This document shows, piece by piece, positions 9,331-17,800 of a stretch of DNA of 64,000 bases. The notes beneath the pieces were generated by a model. It saw nothing but the letters and a program-made list of their open reading frames with translations, was not told where the DNA came from and did no database searches. A program made the position numbers and the translations under genes. The stretch's first letter is position 1, and the number at the start of each line of letters is the position of its first letter. Origin of the DNA: Sulfitobacter geojensis (GTDB lineage Bacteria > Pseudomonadota > Alphaproteobacteria > Rhodobacterales > Rhodobacteraceae); contig NZ_JASE01000005.1 of NCBI RefSeq assembly GCF_000622325.1, positions 3,038,001 to 3,102,000 on the forward strand, given 5' to 3'.

Positions 9331-9828
9331 TCAACTAGTTGGCGGCACGTCGATCCCTGCTATCCAGGGCTTGATATCCACCACTGGTGTGCGATCAAAT
9401 GCATCCGTTGTATCTATCCCGACTATCCCGGTCTCATGGTCAATCGATGTGATAATCGCAGCAGACATCGCTATAGGTTTTGGCCGAACTGGCGAACGCA
9501 GCGAAAACACACCGCGCGGTTCCGGCAAGTGCCGGGGAGATTGAACGACCAGATCGCGCGGCCCACGGTCCATCCAATAAAGCACCCAGATGGGCTGCCA
9601 TATTTCCAAACCTTGAAGCCCTGCCGAGTAACTAGCCAAAAGCTCGATGCGGGCATTCCCACCACCGGCTTCTCGCCCCTGGGTAGTATTGCGCGGGCTG
9701 TCTCCCCGCGACCACTGCGACCGGATATGGCCGATAAAAGTCACACCTGCGTTGATCCGCTCTGCAGGGTCAAAGCCAAGCTGGACTTCCCCTTCTCGAA
9801 CACCTCTTCCATCGACCACTGCGATCAC
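9331..9828 (-). CDS. trmO: TrmO/TsaA-family tRNA methyltransferase
   Basis: 165 aa from a GTG at 9828 preceded by AGGA; the frame stays open upstream but that part is low-complexity Pro/His sequence. Family hallmarks are visible: FIGHIRSQW near the N-terminus, GLQGLEIWQPIWVLYWMDR in the middle, then PRGVFSLRSPVRPKPI and VVDIKPWIAGID. TrmO methylates N6 of threonylcarbamoyl-adenosine 37 in tRNA-Thr using SAM through its TsaA beta-barrel domain. The protein is shorter than E. coli TrmO (235 aa) and corresponds to that core domain. Exact tRNA specificity is inferred from family only. Confidence 0.8.
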   Translation of the reverse strand: MIAVVDGRGVREGEVQLGFDPAERINAGVTFIGHIRSQWSRGDSPRNTTQGREAGGGNARIELLASYSAGLQGLEIWQPIWVLYWMDRGPRDLVVQSPRHLPEPRGVFSLRSPVRPKPIAMSAAIITSIDHETGIVGIDTTDAFDRTPVVDIKPWIAGIDVPPTS

Positions 9829-9889
9829 CTCTCGTTCCTGAATGTATCTGACATCATCAGACCCGGCTCCACTCCGTTGTGCAAGGCTG

Positions 9890-10235
9890 TGACTCAGCAA
9901 ATGGGGCCTGTGCTGCGGGTGGGGGGCCTGATTAGGGGAGCAGCCATGGGGCCGCTTGATCTGGGGGCCGTGGTGTGGTGGCCAATGGTTCGGGCAATCC
10001 ATGCGCCGGGGGGCCGTGTGCGTGCCGTGCCTGTGGCCCTCTGGACTCATGGTTCTGCGTGGAGGCCGTCCCGTGTGGAGATCGCACGTTGCCGGGGTCG
10101 GGCATGTGGGGGGCGTCCTCTGGGGGTCATGAGGTCTGGACCCGTGAGGGGGGGGGCGCTTGGGTCCTTCCCCCGTCCTGTGGGGGCTCCGGGGGGTGCG
10201 CTGAGCCCCGGCCTCTCAGCGTTTTTGTTACATTA
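9890..10235 (+). repeat. G-run-rich, strand-asymmetric noncoding region
   Basis: Within about 350 bp the plus strand contains many runs of four to nine G (for example at 9921, 9935, 9962, 10106 and 10147-10156), with few comparable C runs. Open frames here give only low-complexity Gly/Pro/His translations, so I regard it as noncoding. Such G tracts could form G-quadruplexes. It precedes the C-rich 10-mer repeats and the primase gene of the integrated element, so a role in replication or regulation is possible but unproven. Confidence 0.5.
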
Positions 10236-10331
10236 TAACATATCTTACTTATTTCTGAGGGCGGTCATTCCTGTGAGGGGGATTTTTTGTTTTCTGAGGT
10301 ACTGACGATGCCGACGAGGAAGAGACGACCA

Positions 10332-10618
10332 CCCCCTCGTCGGCTGCCCCCCCTTCTAACTACCTAATAACAAATAATAATATATAGTATAATAGTAGGT
10401 AAAGAGGGTGACGAGGGGGTAAGGGGGTAAAATGCACAGAGAAGGGGAGAAAGGTATATGGGGGGCGCCCCTACCGATATGTGTCCTTTTACCCCCTCAT
10501 GTCCTCTTATCTTCTCCAGAGTTAGCTGCCCCCCTCGTCGGCTCGTCATCACTTAACCCATTGATAATAAAAATGTATTCCGCTTTACCCCCCTCGTCAG
10601 TGGCATACCCCCCTCGTC
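10332..10618. repeat. iteron-like array of the 10-mer CCCCCTCGTC around an AT-rich patch
   Basis: Exact copies lie at 10332-10341, 10530-10539, 10589-10598 and 10609-10618 on the plus strand and at 10410-10419 in inverse orientation. Degenerate versions occur near 10490. The last two are spaced exactly 20 bp, about two helical turns. An AT-rich block (about 10358-10402) lies between the first copy and the inverted copy. The array is upstream of no gene start, because the large primase gene ends at 10914. Direct repeats, an AT-rich patch and a nearby primase-helicase resemble a replication origin of an integrative element; this is inference. Confidence 0.5.
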
Positions 10619-10913
10619 ACTCGAAAAGTCCCCCACATGGGAATGGGGTATTATAGCACCCATCCTCACGGGGGAGTCTCCGAAAACCCCGGGGGAATGT
10701 GGAAACGAAAAAAGGTCCCCCGTGTGGGGAGCCTCTCGGGTCGCGTTATGCTGTGGGGGTTATGAGGGCCAGTGATTGTTTACCCACGAGCCGCCCTCCC
10801 TCTCGCAGTCTTGTCTGTGGTGCCCGCATCCGAACCCCCAGAACTCCGAAGCTGTGGCATACGGTTTGCCCCAGCGATGAATACCTCGGTGGCAGAGCCA
10901 CCGTCCGAAGGCT

Positions 10914-13718
10914 TTAGAGAAGGTCGCTGTCATCGTCATCTCCATAGCCGTGTTTACTGTCAACTTGCGGGAACTCGGGATCGGGGGCTTGCGCCGAATT
11001 GATAACCCGGAAGCCTTGGGTCTGTTCTTCGGGCATCATGCAGGGCCGGAGCAAACGCATGGCCTGCCTCTTCCGAATCCTTACTTCTGCATGACGCCAA
11101 CCGATCTTCTGCATACCGTCGAGGAACTGAAGGTATGCAGTGTGCTCCTGCCCGTTCATAGGCCCGTTCCTGTTCACGTTCATAACGTGGCGGAACAGTT
11201 CTGACTGCGTGATCGAGACCCGACAGACGGTTGTCTTTTCGATGTCGAGACCCTCGTAGTGTGTTTCCAGCAGATCAAACCCGTCTGTGTTGAGAAGGGA
11301 TTGCAAGGACACTTCTCTGTTCATCCACTCTATCGCTTGGTCCATCCAGTTCTCGAACATCTCTTTCTTACGAGCGACCTCTTGCACCACCAGTGCAATC
11401 TCGGCGGCTTCCCCGGTCAGGTACAGAGGCAGGTCTCTACCGGAGGGGGTTTCTTTCCGCATCTCGACATACGCCTCGTAGGCCGCACGCCAGATACTAG
11501 CCTTGGCGTGCATGATGGCATTGGAGTCGATGGGCGTGTCTTTGACTTTCATGGGCCAGAAACGACGGTTCCCGGTAGGGTCTCTCAGGTAATCTTTGTT
11601 GTTGGTCGTACCGAAGATCACACACTGGCGCGGCAACTCGGCCATATGCTTCTCGTAGGAGAGGCGCACGTCGTCATGCTGCCGCGACATGAAGGACTTC
11701 GTGCTGTTGGCATCGCCCTTGGTCAGAGAGGACAGTTCTGGCAGTTCCAGAGCCCACTTGCCCATCATGTGTTCAGCGGTCTCTTTTTTGTTGCTCAAAT
11801 CGGTCTCAAGTTCGCCAAAGTATTCTTGCCCATAAAGCCGTTTGATCGCGGTCGATTTACCGATGCCCTGAATACCTTCGAAGATCACAGCAAAGTCGAA
11901 CTTGCAGCCCGGTTCGAACACCCGAGCGACCGAGGCGATCATGAAGAGCCGGGACACCTGCCGCGTGTAGCCAGTGTCCTCGGTGGCCCCGAAGAGGTCG
12001 ATGAAGACTCGTTCGAGATCGTAGCCAGGTTCCCCGTGTTCTGCGTGGTCGAGGATGCGCTCACGAACCGGATGGAACCTGTTGGCCCGCGCGGCCATGC
12101 CTACGCCCTGCCGTACCCGCTCCATGGGCACGTTGATCTCGTAACCACCCTTATCCACGGGAGCCTCGATCAGTGCCCGGATGATCTCATCGTACTGGTC
12201 CTGCCAGCGGTCTCCGTTATGGGGGTCCTTGCAGGCGATGAACTCGCCGGGCTTCGACTTCGATTTAATGTCGTCGGTCATGACGATTTGGTAGGAGAAC
12301 TCGTTATATGCGATCTTGCGCCAGAGCCTCGGATCGTTCGTACAGATCGTACCGACATTGTGGCTGTTGACCTTAATAATGCCGTCGTCGGTCAGGCTCA
12401 GGTCCTTAGCAATCCATTTCTTCGGGGGCGTCTCGGCCAACCTCCGGCGGTGCGTCTTGCGCAACTGGGGAGAGGCCGATGTGGCTTCGAGCGGCACGCC
12501 AAGGAGGTCGTCCAGTTCGGACTCCTCTTCTTGACCCATGTGGTTTCCCAAGTCCGAATCGTAATCCACGTCGTCATCGGACAGCATATCTTCGAGGTCG
12601 TACCGGCTCTCGGCCTGAGCGATCTTGAAGGCTTTGTCGTCGCGCAGAAACTCGGTCATCTTCTTCGTTGACGGCAGGTCCTTCAGCAGGGCATCCTTGG
12701 CTTCCTTTTCGTCAAACTTGCCGAACTTGTGAATTCGCACGGCGTCGTAAGCATTGGTCAATTTTTCTTGGATGTCATCTGTGCCGTGGTGCGAGTAGAT
12801 GAACTTGTCATCATAGACGACGGCACCGTTGGAACTCTGGCCGCCGGTCCACGTCATCCGCGTGATCGCACCGTTGCTCCATTCGGTCGGCTCGTACATG
12901 TCGGCCAAGATGCCGGGCTCTCCGTCCTTGCCCACGACCAGATCGGTGATCGAGTAGGCGCGGCAGAAGTCACCGACCGGACCCTTCTTGTCAATAGGGT
13001 CTTCAGCGAAGTCTGCGGTTTCGCGCAGTTCATCTTCGCCGGGGGTGCGCGGCAGATTGGCGATGTCATGGGCGGACCCGTTGGTCAGTTCCCACGTCTC
13101 GATGGCATCCTCGTGATCCCAGAGATCACCGTCCTGTTTGTAGAAGACGTAGTGCTTCTCCATGTCCTTGGAGACGGTCGGCATATACATCATCTGCGCT
13201 GGGCGAAACGATACCTTGTCCACCCACTGCATCTCGTTGTCTGCGAACTTGGCCGTGATCCGGCTGGCAGCTTGGTAGCGATCCCGGGAGACAGGCTCCT
13301 TCAGGAAGACGATGATTCGCAACCGGGGGTTTTCCGGGGTGTGAGAGCGCGTGCTGTGGGCGATAAAAGCCGTCCCGGGGAGTATCTCTCCGGCCTGCAA
13401 CATCTCGACAAATTCACGGGTCGCGTAGTCTATGTCGAGCGTAATCAACAGGCTCGGCATGATTGAATTGCGGTTCCGGTTCTCGCCCGGTTTCACGCCC
13501 CCGCGCATCATCCAACCGCCGGAACCTTTCAGTTTTTGCTGGCGCTTGTCGGAGGCTTTTTTGTACTCCGCCCACTTCTCCGGGGTGACGTGGGGCGTCT
13601 TGAAACGCTCTACGAATCTTTTGATCGTCTCTGTGGTGTTTTTGCTTTTTCCCAGGTTCACGCCGGAACCAAGAGAATAAAGTATCTTATTGGAAGATAA
13701 GGAGGTGAGAGAGGTCAT
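10914..13718 (-). CDS. primase-like / VapE-family superfamily 3-type helicase protein
   Basis: 934 aa from the ATG at 13718 (MTSLTSLSSNKILYSLGSG), chosen because GGAG lies upstream; an in-frame start 27 codons earlier is less likely. The N-terminal third has an LDID motif (LLITLDIDYATREF) and RLRIIVFLKEP, as in archaeo-eukaryotic-type primase folds. The C-terminal half is a clear virulence-associated E (VapE) domain: Walker A in EGIQGIGKSTAIKRLYG, then KWALELPELSSLTKGDAN and the arginine motif PTGNRRFWPM. Proteins of this type start and unwind replication of phage satellites and integrative elements. The C-terminus is acidic (GDDDDSDLL). Confidence 0.85.
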   Translation of the reverse strand: MTSLTSLSSNKILYSLGSGVNLGKSKNTTETIKRFVERFKTPHVTPEKWAEYKKASDKRQQKLKGSGGWMMRGGVKPGENRNRNSIMPSLLITLDIDYATREFVEMLQAGEILPGTAFIAHSTRSHTPENPRLRIIVFLKEPVSRDRYQAASRITAKFADNEMQWVDKVSFRPAQMMYMPTVSKDMEKHYVFYKQDGDLWDHEDAIETWELTNGSAHDIANLPRTPGEDELRETADFAEDPIDKKGPVGDFCRAYSITDLVVGKDGEPGILADMYEPTEWSNGAITRMTWTGGQSSNGAVVYDDKFIYSHHGTDDIQEKLTNAYDAVRIHKFGKFDEKEAKDALLKDLPSTKKMTEFLRDDKAFKIAQAESRYDLEDMLSDDDVDYDSDLGNHMGQEEESELDDLLGVPLEATSASPQLRKTHRRRLAETPPKKWIAKDLSLTDDGIIKVNSHNVGTICTNDPRLWRKIAYNEFSYQIVMTDDIKSKSKPGEFIACKDPHNGDRWQDQYDEIIRALIEAPVDKGGYEINVPMERVRQGVGMAARANRFHPVRERILDHAEHGEPGYDLERVFIDLFGATEDTGYTRQVSRLFMIASVARVFEPGCKFDFAVIFEGIQGIGKSTAIKRLYGQEYFGELETDLSNKKETAEHMMGKWALELPELSSLTKGDANSTKSFMSRQHDDVRLSYEKHMAELPRQCVIFGTTNNKDYLRDPTGNRRFWPMKVKDTPIDSNAIMHAKASIWRAAYEAYVEMRKETPSGRDLPLYLTGEAAEIALVVQEVARKKEMFENWMDQAIEWMNREVSLQSLLNTDGFDLLETHYEGLDIEKTTVCRVSITQSELFRHVMNVNRNGPMNGQEHTAYLQFLDGMQKIGWRHAEVRIRKRQAMRLLRPCMMPEEQTQGFRVINSAQAPDPEFPQVDSKHGYGDDDDSDLL

Positions 13719-13814
13719 TACGGCATTCTCCAGATACAGTTTTTTTATCGCCCAGCGCCATAACGATCGCTCGGGCGGGGCCAGCAAAGAACTGTTCAAA
13801 ATGTTGGGTATACG

Positions 13815-13830
13815 GCGGATTTAAACCCGC
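13815..13830. promoter_or_regulatory. near-palindromic 16-bp site upstream of the primase gene
   Basis: GCGGATTTAAACCCGC is self-complementary except for one base pair. It lies about 100 bp upstream of the primase start and about 190 bp downstream of the AlpA-type gene end. It could be an operator for the element's regulator. No second copy was noticed. Confidence 0.25.
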
Positions 13831-14016
13831 TAGGTAGCTTCAAAGGGATAAGTTCACGGTCGGCCCTAAATGCTTAGACTGCGAAACAAGAAGGGTTTCT
13901 TGAGCACCAACTCATCGAACGGCCCTGAAGCGACTACAGAACTGCTACGCACGCTGAAATTTGTTGGACCATGAATAAATCATGCTGCCGGAAAACCAGC
14001 GTTGGCATACAATTTC

Positions 14017-14250
14017 TTACACAACATGCCGGTCCATCCACGCATCAAGATCGCACCGACGATACACAACGCAGCCGGAGAGTTTAATGAAGCTAGGGCC
14101 ATTCGGACGATTATGGAGCATGCGGAGTTTCGCGAGTGTCGATTCAGAGACACCTGTATATTCCGCGGCTACTTTGGGCCGCATGTTCAGCGGCCACCCC
14201 AAGCTATTTTCAGGGTCACGTGAACCGCTAATGATTTCAGAAGTAGACAT
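14017..14250 (-). CDS. AlpA/MerR-like helix-turn-helix regulator (excisionase type)
   Basis: 77 aa with a winged helix-turn-helix of the kind seen in AlpA and Xis proteins: KVAAEYTGVSESTLAKLR, then the wing GPSFIKLSGCVVYRRCDLDA and the terminal WMDRHVV. AGGAA precedes the ATG. AlpA-type proteins of P4-like elements activate integrase expression or direct excision. It lies between the integrase and the primase-helicase, the usual place for such a regulator. Confidence 0.75.
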   Translation of the reverse strand: MSTSEIISGSRDPENSLGWPLNMRPKVAAEYTGVSESTLAKLRMLHNRPNGPSFIKLSGCVVYRRCDLDAWMDRHVV

Positions 14251-14349
14251 TGTGTTTCCTCACAGAAGTTTCAATTACTTCCGAGAGATGTGATGTTTAG
14301 CCAATTCGTTCGCCTCGAAAAACTGACGGAGTTTGTGGAGACGCTATCT

Positions 14350-14982
14350 TCATTCTATGTCGTTCGCTTCATCAAGCAAGTAGAAGTCGCGAAGCATGCG
14401 CGTTTCATTGTACTCACTACGGGACCGCGATCGTGCCCATATTTTCTCAATCTGTACTCTGTTTAGATTGGGGAGTTTCGACCGACCAATAGCTGCTTCC
14501 ACGATCTCACTGGCAGTCGTGTCGTGGTCTCTGTTACTTGTGCGCGAATTGTTCTGAGTCATTGGACCTTTTCGGGACATTTCCAGATAAGACATCGCGT
14601 TAATGACGATAAAGTCGCGCCCCCAGGTTTGTTTACTAGGACGTCCCGGGCGGGCTTTTGGAGGTGAAAAATTTCCCAGAAGAAACTCCGCCGCAAATTC
14701 TCTTAATTTGGGATCAAGATCAGCATCGCAGGCCAAGCGCGTCCCCACGACGAAGGTTGCTAAATTGAACATTTCTAGTTGGCTCTCTGCCTGCTTCAAC
14801 AGAAGATCAATGGATTTGGGTGGATAGACTACGTACTCAGGGTCAGTATCAGACCAATCGAGGCTGAGACCGTACCATGCTTTGACCCAGTCAGGACCCT
14901 GGCCGTAGAAACCACTGGCTACCAACTTATTAATTTCGTTTGCTGTTGATTGAATTTCAATTTCGAACTCCTCGAGCGGCAA
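14350..14982 (-). CDS. hypothetical protein of the integrated element, TTG start
   Basis: 210 aa beginning at a TTG (PLEEFEIEIQ follows) with AAAGGA eight bases upstream; no nearby ATG gives a better start. The protein is acidic at both ends with a basic middle (PPKARPGRPSKQTWGRDF), and shows no membrane segment. I do not recognise a family. It sits between the integrase and the AlpA-type gene, all on one strand, so it is probably a cargo or accessory gene of the element. Confidence 0.5.
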   Translation of the reverse strand: MPLEEFEIEIQSTANEINKLVASGFYGQGPDWVKAWYGLSLDWSDTDPEYVVYPPKSIDLLLKQAESQLEMFNLATFVVGTRLACDADLDPKLREFAAEFLLGNFSPPKARPGRPSKQTWGRDFIVINAMSYLEMSRKGPMTQNNSRTSNRDHDTTASEIVEAAIGRSKLPNLNRVQIEKIWARSRSRSEYNETRMLRDFYLLDEANDIE

Positions 14983-15109
14983 CTGTTCTGTCCTTTCAAT
15001 AATCTCCTAAGCGAGATCCTATAGTTTGCGCTTCGAACGCAAGCTTCATGCAAGGTGGGAAATATGACACCAAGGCGCAGGCTTGATTATGTTGTCACTA
15101 ATGATGGCA

Positions 15110-16198
15110 CTACTTTTGCGCTCCACCTGCAATCCGGTTTTGAAGTTCCGAAATCGTGACCTCCATTGAGGGTCTAAGCGCATCAATCGATGGCATGGCA
15201 TAACGCTGCCCAGTGATCGACAGCGGCGTGTGATTTAGAAGTCGACCCACAATTTCTTCCAATACACCAGCTTCCATCGCCACAGTTGCGAATGTCCTGC
15301 GATGCATATGCGGGTTGTACTTGAGCCTTTCGGGTTTTGTAATGTGGCCTGTCACCGACTTTGGAGACGGAAACACCCACGTTCGGCTGAGAGGGCGCAG
15401 CGGCGCGAGGATCTCATGATGCAGTTGGAGGATCGGCAGATCAAAACTCCGGCCATTCTTTGTCATCGGCAGATGAATGCGATCTTCATGGATTTGGTTC
15501 CATTGCAGCGTCAACGCCTCGGTTTTTCTGAGCCCCGTGAACAAGAGAAGCTCAAAGAACACACGATGGATTGGATTGTTCAGCGCATCGATCGTTAGCC
15601 GCCATTTCTTTAGGTCATCGATGATCCGACCATCTGGCTTATCTTCATACCATTCGATAGCCACAGTTGGGCACTCCGCCAGATCGTAGGTCCGGCGTGC
15701 ATGATTGTAGATTGACCTGAAGCTGCGCAGGACATGATTGGCAGCGGATGGCGTTTTGGCCAAATCCTGATGGCGACGGACAACCATTGCTTTACTGATC
15801 TCGTCCAATGGCAATCGCATCCAGTCCTTGAGATGAAGCTCCAGTTGCTGACGGGTCCCACTTTTGTGCGTTTCAGATCGAAGCTTCGGGCGCGCCAGAT
15901 AGACTTCCATTGCAGCCTCAAGCGTCGACGCACCGATCTGAGCCACCTTCCCTACCCCCCTACCCATCTTCAAGGCAAACCCAAGGGCTGTCTGCCGCGC
16001 GGCTTGCGCCGAGATGATCGGAAACCGCCCGACAAGGATGCGCTTGGTCTGGCCTCCTACGTCCTTTTGAAAATACCAGGTTTTCGAACGCTTGCCGACG
16101 AAGAGTACCAGCCCCTTGATCTCGCTATCCCAGTACTTCTGCGTTCCATCAGAAGAGTGCGGGAGCTTCCTTGCATATGTCTCGGTGAGCTTTGGCAT
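15110..16198 (-). CDS. int: tyrosine-type site-specific integrase
   Basis: 362 aa. The N-terminal arm-binding domain (KYWDSEIKGLVLFVGKRSK) is of the DUF4102/P4-integrase type. A central SAM-like core-binding region lies around residues 90-180. The catalytic domain contains the first Arg in TGLRKTEALTL, the HxxR region HMHRRTFATVA, and LLNHTPLSITGQRYA with the last His and the nucleophilic Tyr. It cuts and rejoins DNA at the element's attachment site. The gene reads away from the broken tRNA-Gly, whose remnant starts 119 bp beyond its ATG, the classic position of an integrase beside its att site. Confidence 0.92.
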   Translation of the reverse strand: MPKLTETYARKLPHSSDGTQKYWDSEIKGLVLFVGKRSKTWYFQKDVGGQTKRILVGRFPIISAQAARQTALGFALKMGRGVGKVAQIGASTLEAAMEVYLARPKLRSETHKSGTRQQLELHLKDWMRLPLDEISKAMVVRRHQDLAKTPSAANHVLRSFRSIYNHARRTYDLAECPTVAIEWYEDKPDGRIIDDLKKWRLTIDALNNPIHRVFFELLLFTGLRKTEALTLQWNQIHEDRIHLPMTKNGRSFDLPILQLHHEILAPLRPLSRTWVFPSPKSVTGHITKPERLKYNPHMHRRTFATVAMEAGVLEEIVGRLLNHTPLSITGQRYAMPSIDALRPSMEVTISELQNRIAGGAQK

Positions 16199-16316
16199 TT
16201 TGTCTGCTTTTTGTCGGTATCAATCGGAAAAGGCATGAAGCGACAGGAACGCGAAAGACAAATTAAGTCAATATAAATAATAACATGGAATGAAATGGAA
16301 CGTATCGGAAAATATA

Positions 16317-16363
16317 ATCTTCAGTTTGGAAAACTGAGGTCTTAACCATTACACAACGCCCGC
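16317..16363 (-). tRNA. tRNA-Gly(UCC), 5' half only (integration-site remnant)
   Basis: Read on the minus strand from 16363, the sequence has the 5' acceptor strand GCGGGCG, a D-arm with TAATGG, and a complete anticodon arm (TCAGT stem, loop TTTCCAA, ACTGA stem) with anticodon UCC. This closely follows glycine tRNA-UCC. After AGAT the sequence turns AT-rich: there is no T-arm and no 3' acceptor CGCCCGC, so it cannot fold as a tRNA. The anticodon stem-loop is a 7-bp inverted repeat, a favourite crossover site for tyrosine integrases, and the integrase gene starts 119 bp away. The matching 3' half was not found in the window. Confidence 0.75.
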
Positions 16364-16551
16364 TCAACAAAAGTGTTAGTATTTCATACCTGTAAGGGCG
16401 TCAAGTAAGCCGTGATGGATAAGCTTAAAGATCTACGATCCAACTGAGAAATTCGGGGGCTGGCGAATTAACAGATCGCGGACGAAGCGCCATTTCGTCG
16501 CGGTTGCGATCAAAGTCTGCTTTAGTAGCCGAGGTTCCCGTAATCGACCCC

Positions 16552-17136
16552 TCAATCAACCACCGTGTCTCGCTCGGCTGCGCGAAGACGACTGAGTGTA
16601 ACCGGTGTGACACCAAGAAAAGTTGCGATCAAGTAATGGCCGAAGAGCCTTTCGTGACGCGGGAAATTTTCGCGAAACCATGCAAGACGGTCCGCACCGC
16701 CAAGTGCGGCGAGGCACCATTCTCGGTCAGCCTTGCAGGCCAGTTCTTGCTGCAAAATGCCGTTTGCCCATTCGCGAATGGGCTTCGATGCCAACATCAG
16801 CGCAGTCAGGGTACGGCTGTCCATGTGCGCAACTAAAGCGTCCGCAACTACCTCTATGGAAACGAGCGAGGTCCCGTTTCTGGTTCTCGCGACATTTGGT
16901 GCGACCACGCAGGGGCCAGCGTGAAAGCCAACGCAAACTGCTCGACCTTTAGGATCGGTAATCTGGCTGGTGGCGCGCCCATCAAGAATGATGTGCTCTA
17001 ATGGGTCTGGTTCGCCTTGCGTCGCGATGCGACGCCCCTTTTCTACATACTCCACAGTCCATGCAGCGGCGAACTCACGGGCGCTGTCTTTGTCCAAAGC
17101 GTTCGGAGAATGCGTGAAAAAACTTAAGAGGTCCAA
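16552..17136 (-). CDS. Crp/Fnr-family transcriptional regulator
   Basis: 194 aa. The N-terminal cyclic-nucleotide-binding-like domain (EYVEKGRRIATQGEPDPLEH, about residues 30-110) is followed by a dimer helix and a C-terminal helix-turn-helix (IATFLGVTPVTLSRLRAAE). No Cys set for an Fe-S cluster of the Fnr kind is visible. The protein is somewhat shorter than usual (about 220-240 aa). It is divergent from the membrane-protein gene at 17216 with 79 bp between starts, so it probably regulates that gene. It is the first intact gene to the right of the tRNA remnant. Confidence 0.8.
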   Translation of the reverse strand: MDLLSFFTHSPNALDKDSAREFAAAWTVEYVEKGRRIATQGEPDPLEHIILDGRATSQITDPKGRAVCVGFHAGPCVVAPNVARTRNGTSLVSIEVVADALVAHMDSRTLTALMLASKPIREWANGILQQELACKADREWCLAALGGADRLAWFRENFPRHERLFGHYLIATFLGVTPVTLSRLRAAERDTVVD

Positions 17137-17215
17137 ATCGCGAATTCCTTATCAAACGATAATGCCAGCTTTGCTCGCACTGAGTACGACGGTGCCAATG
17201 GTAAGGAGAAAACCA

Positions 17216-17800
17216 ATGAAAATGGTAATACCAACACAGCAGTACGGGCGGCAAGTGGCACTCTTCGGTCTCGCGGCTGTCGGAATCTATCTGTTGATGA
17301 TCTTTGTCACTCTGGCGCACATCGAGACTTTGTCCGGCCTTCGCCCTTTCGACATGCGCCCCGGCGGATACTCGGTTGAACAGGCAAACTCGCTGCTCTC
17401 TGCCTTAGGATCTAGCGGGAGGCGCTATTATCTTATGCGACAGATCCCACTTGATCTCGCGTATCCCGCGCTCATGGCGCTGACGTTAGTATCATTGTTC
17501 AAATGGCTTAGATTGCGGGCCGTAAATCACAGGCTGGTTCAGATTGGGATTTGGTTTTCGATCTGGGCAGCTCTCACTGATTATCTAGAGAACATTGGCA
17601 TCTGTCTCATGATCCTGACTTGGCCAGAAATACCAGCCGACATTGTCTTGGCGGCAAGTGTCGCTTCTATTGTGAAATCGGGCTTAACGACAGCTGCTGT
17701 CTTGATCGTCCTGCTTGGTGTCGGTTTTTCGGCGTTTAAAAAGATACGGCTTCGTTCCGTACCCCTATGCCGCTATGGCCGAGGCACCTACGATCCTTGA
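17216..17800 (+). CDS. four-helix integral membrane protein of unknown function
   Basis: 194 aa from the ATG at 17216, chosen because AAGGAG lies seven bases upstream; the frame is open far upstream but overlaps the divergent regulator. Four hydrophobic segments are visible (about residues 12-34, 80-98, 110-130 and 145-170; ALFGLAAVGIYLLMIFVTL is the first). The last 15 or so residues (KKIRLRSVPLCRYGRGTYDP) look non-native and run into the AhpD-like pseudogene in another frame, so the original C-terminus may have been lost by deletion. Divergent from the Crp/Fnr regulator. Confidence 0.6.
   Translation: MKMVIPTQQYGRQVALFGLAAVGIYLLMIFVTLAHIETLSGLRPFDMRPGGYSVEQANSLLSALGSSGRRYYLMRQIPLDLAYPALMALTLVSLFKWLRLRAVNHRLVQIGIWFSIWAALTDYLENIGICLMILTWPEIPADIVLAASVASIVKSGLTTAAVLIVLLGVGFSAFKKIRLRSVPLCRYGRGTYDP

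Larger units (their letters stand above)
10240..16363. mobile_element. replication/integration core of an integrated element beside tRNA-Gly
   Basis: The block contains, from right to left, a broken tRNA-Gly(UCC), a tyrosine integrase, an unknown gene, an AlpA-type regulator, a primase-VapE helicase and the repeat array. This is the standard core of satellite-like or plasmid-like integrative elements (P4/SaPI type organisation). No capsid, tail, terminase or conjugation genes are visible, so if mobile it likely depends on a helper. The right limit is the tRNA at 16363. The left limit is not resolved: no matching tRNA 3' half was seen in the window, so the element may extend beyond position 1. 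Confidence 0.6.

Noticed and set aside
9436..10305. 289-aa plus-strand and the N-terminal part of the 239-aa minus-strand open frames
   Set aside because: The plus frame is antisense to the TrmO-like gene and then low-complexity G-run sequence; the minus extension is Pro/His-rich and precedes the GTG start with its ribosome site.
10332..10618. Possible CRISPR array
   Set aside because: The repeat is only 10 bp, spacing is irregular, one copy is inverted and there are no cas genes; iteron-like repeats fit better.
11259..12671. 470-aa plus-strand open frame (and 12729-13466)
   Set aside because: Exactly antisense to the primase-VapE gene; translation shows no recognisable domain and has the Val/His/Gly-rich look of a shadow frame in GC-rich DNA.
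16315..16365. Intact tRNA gene
   Set aside because: T-arm and 3' acceptor strand are missing, so it is listed as a fragment.
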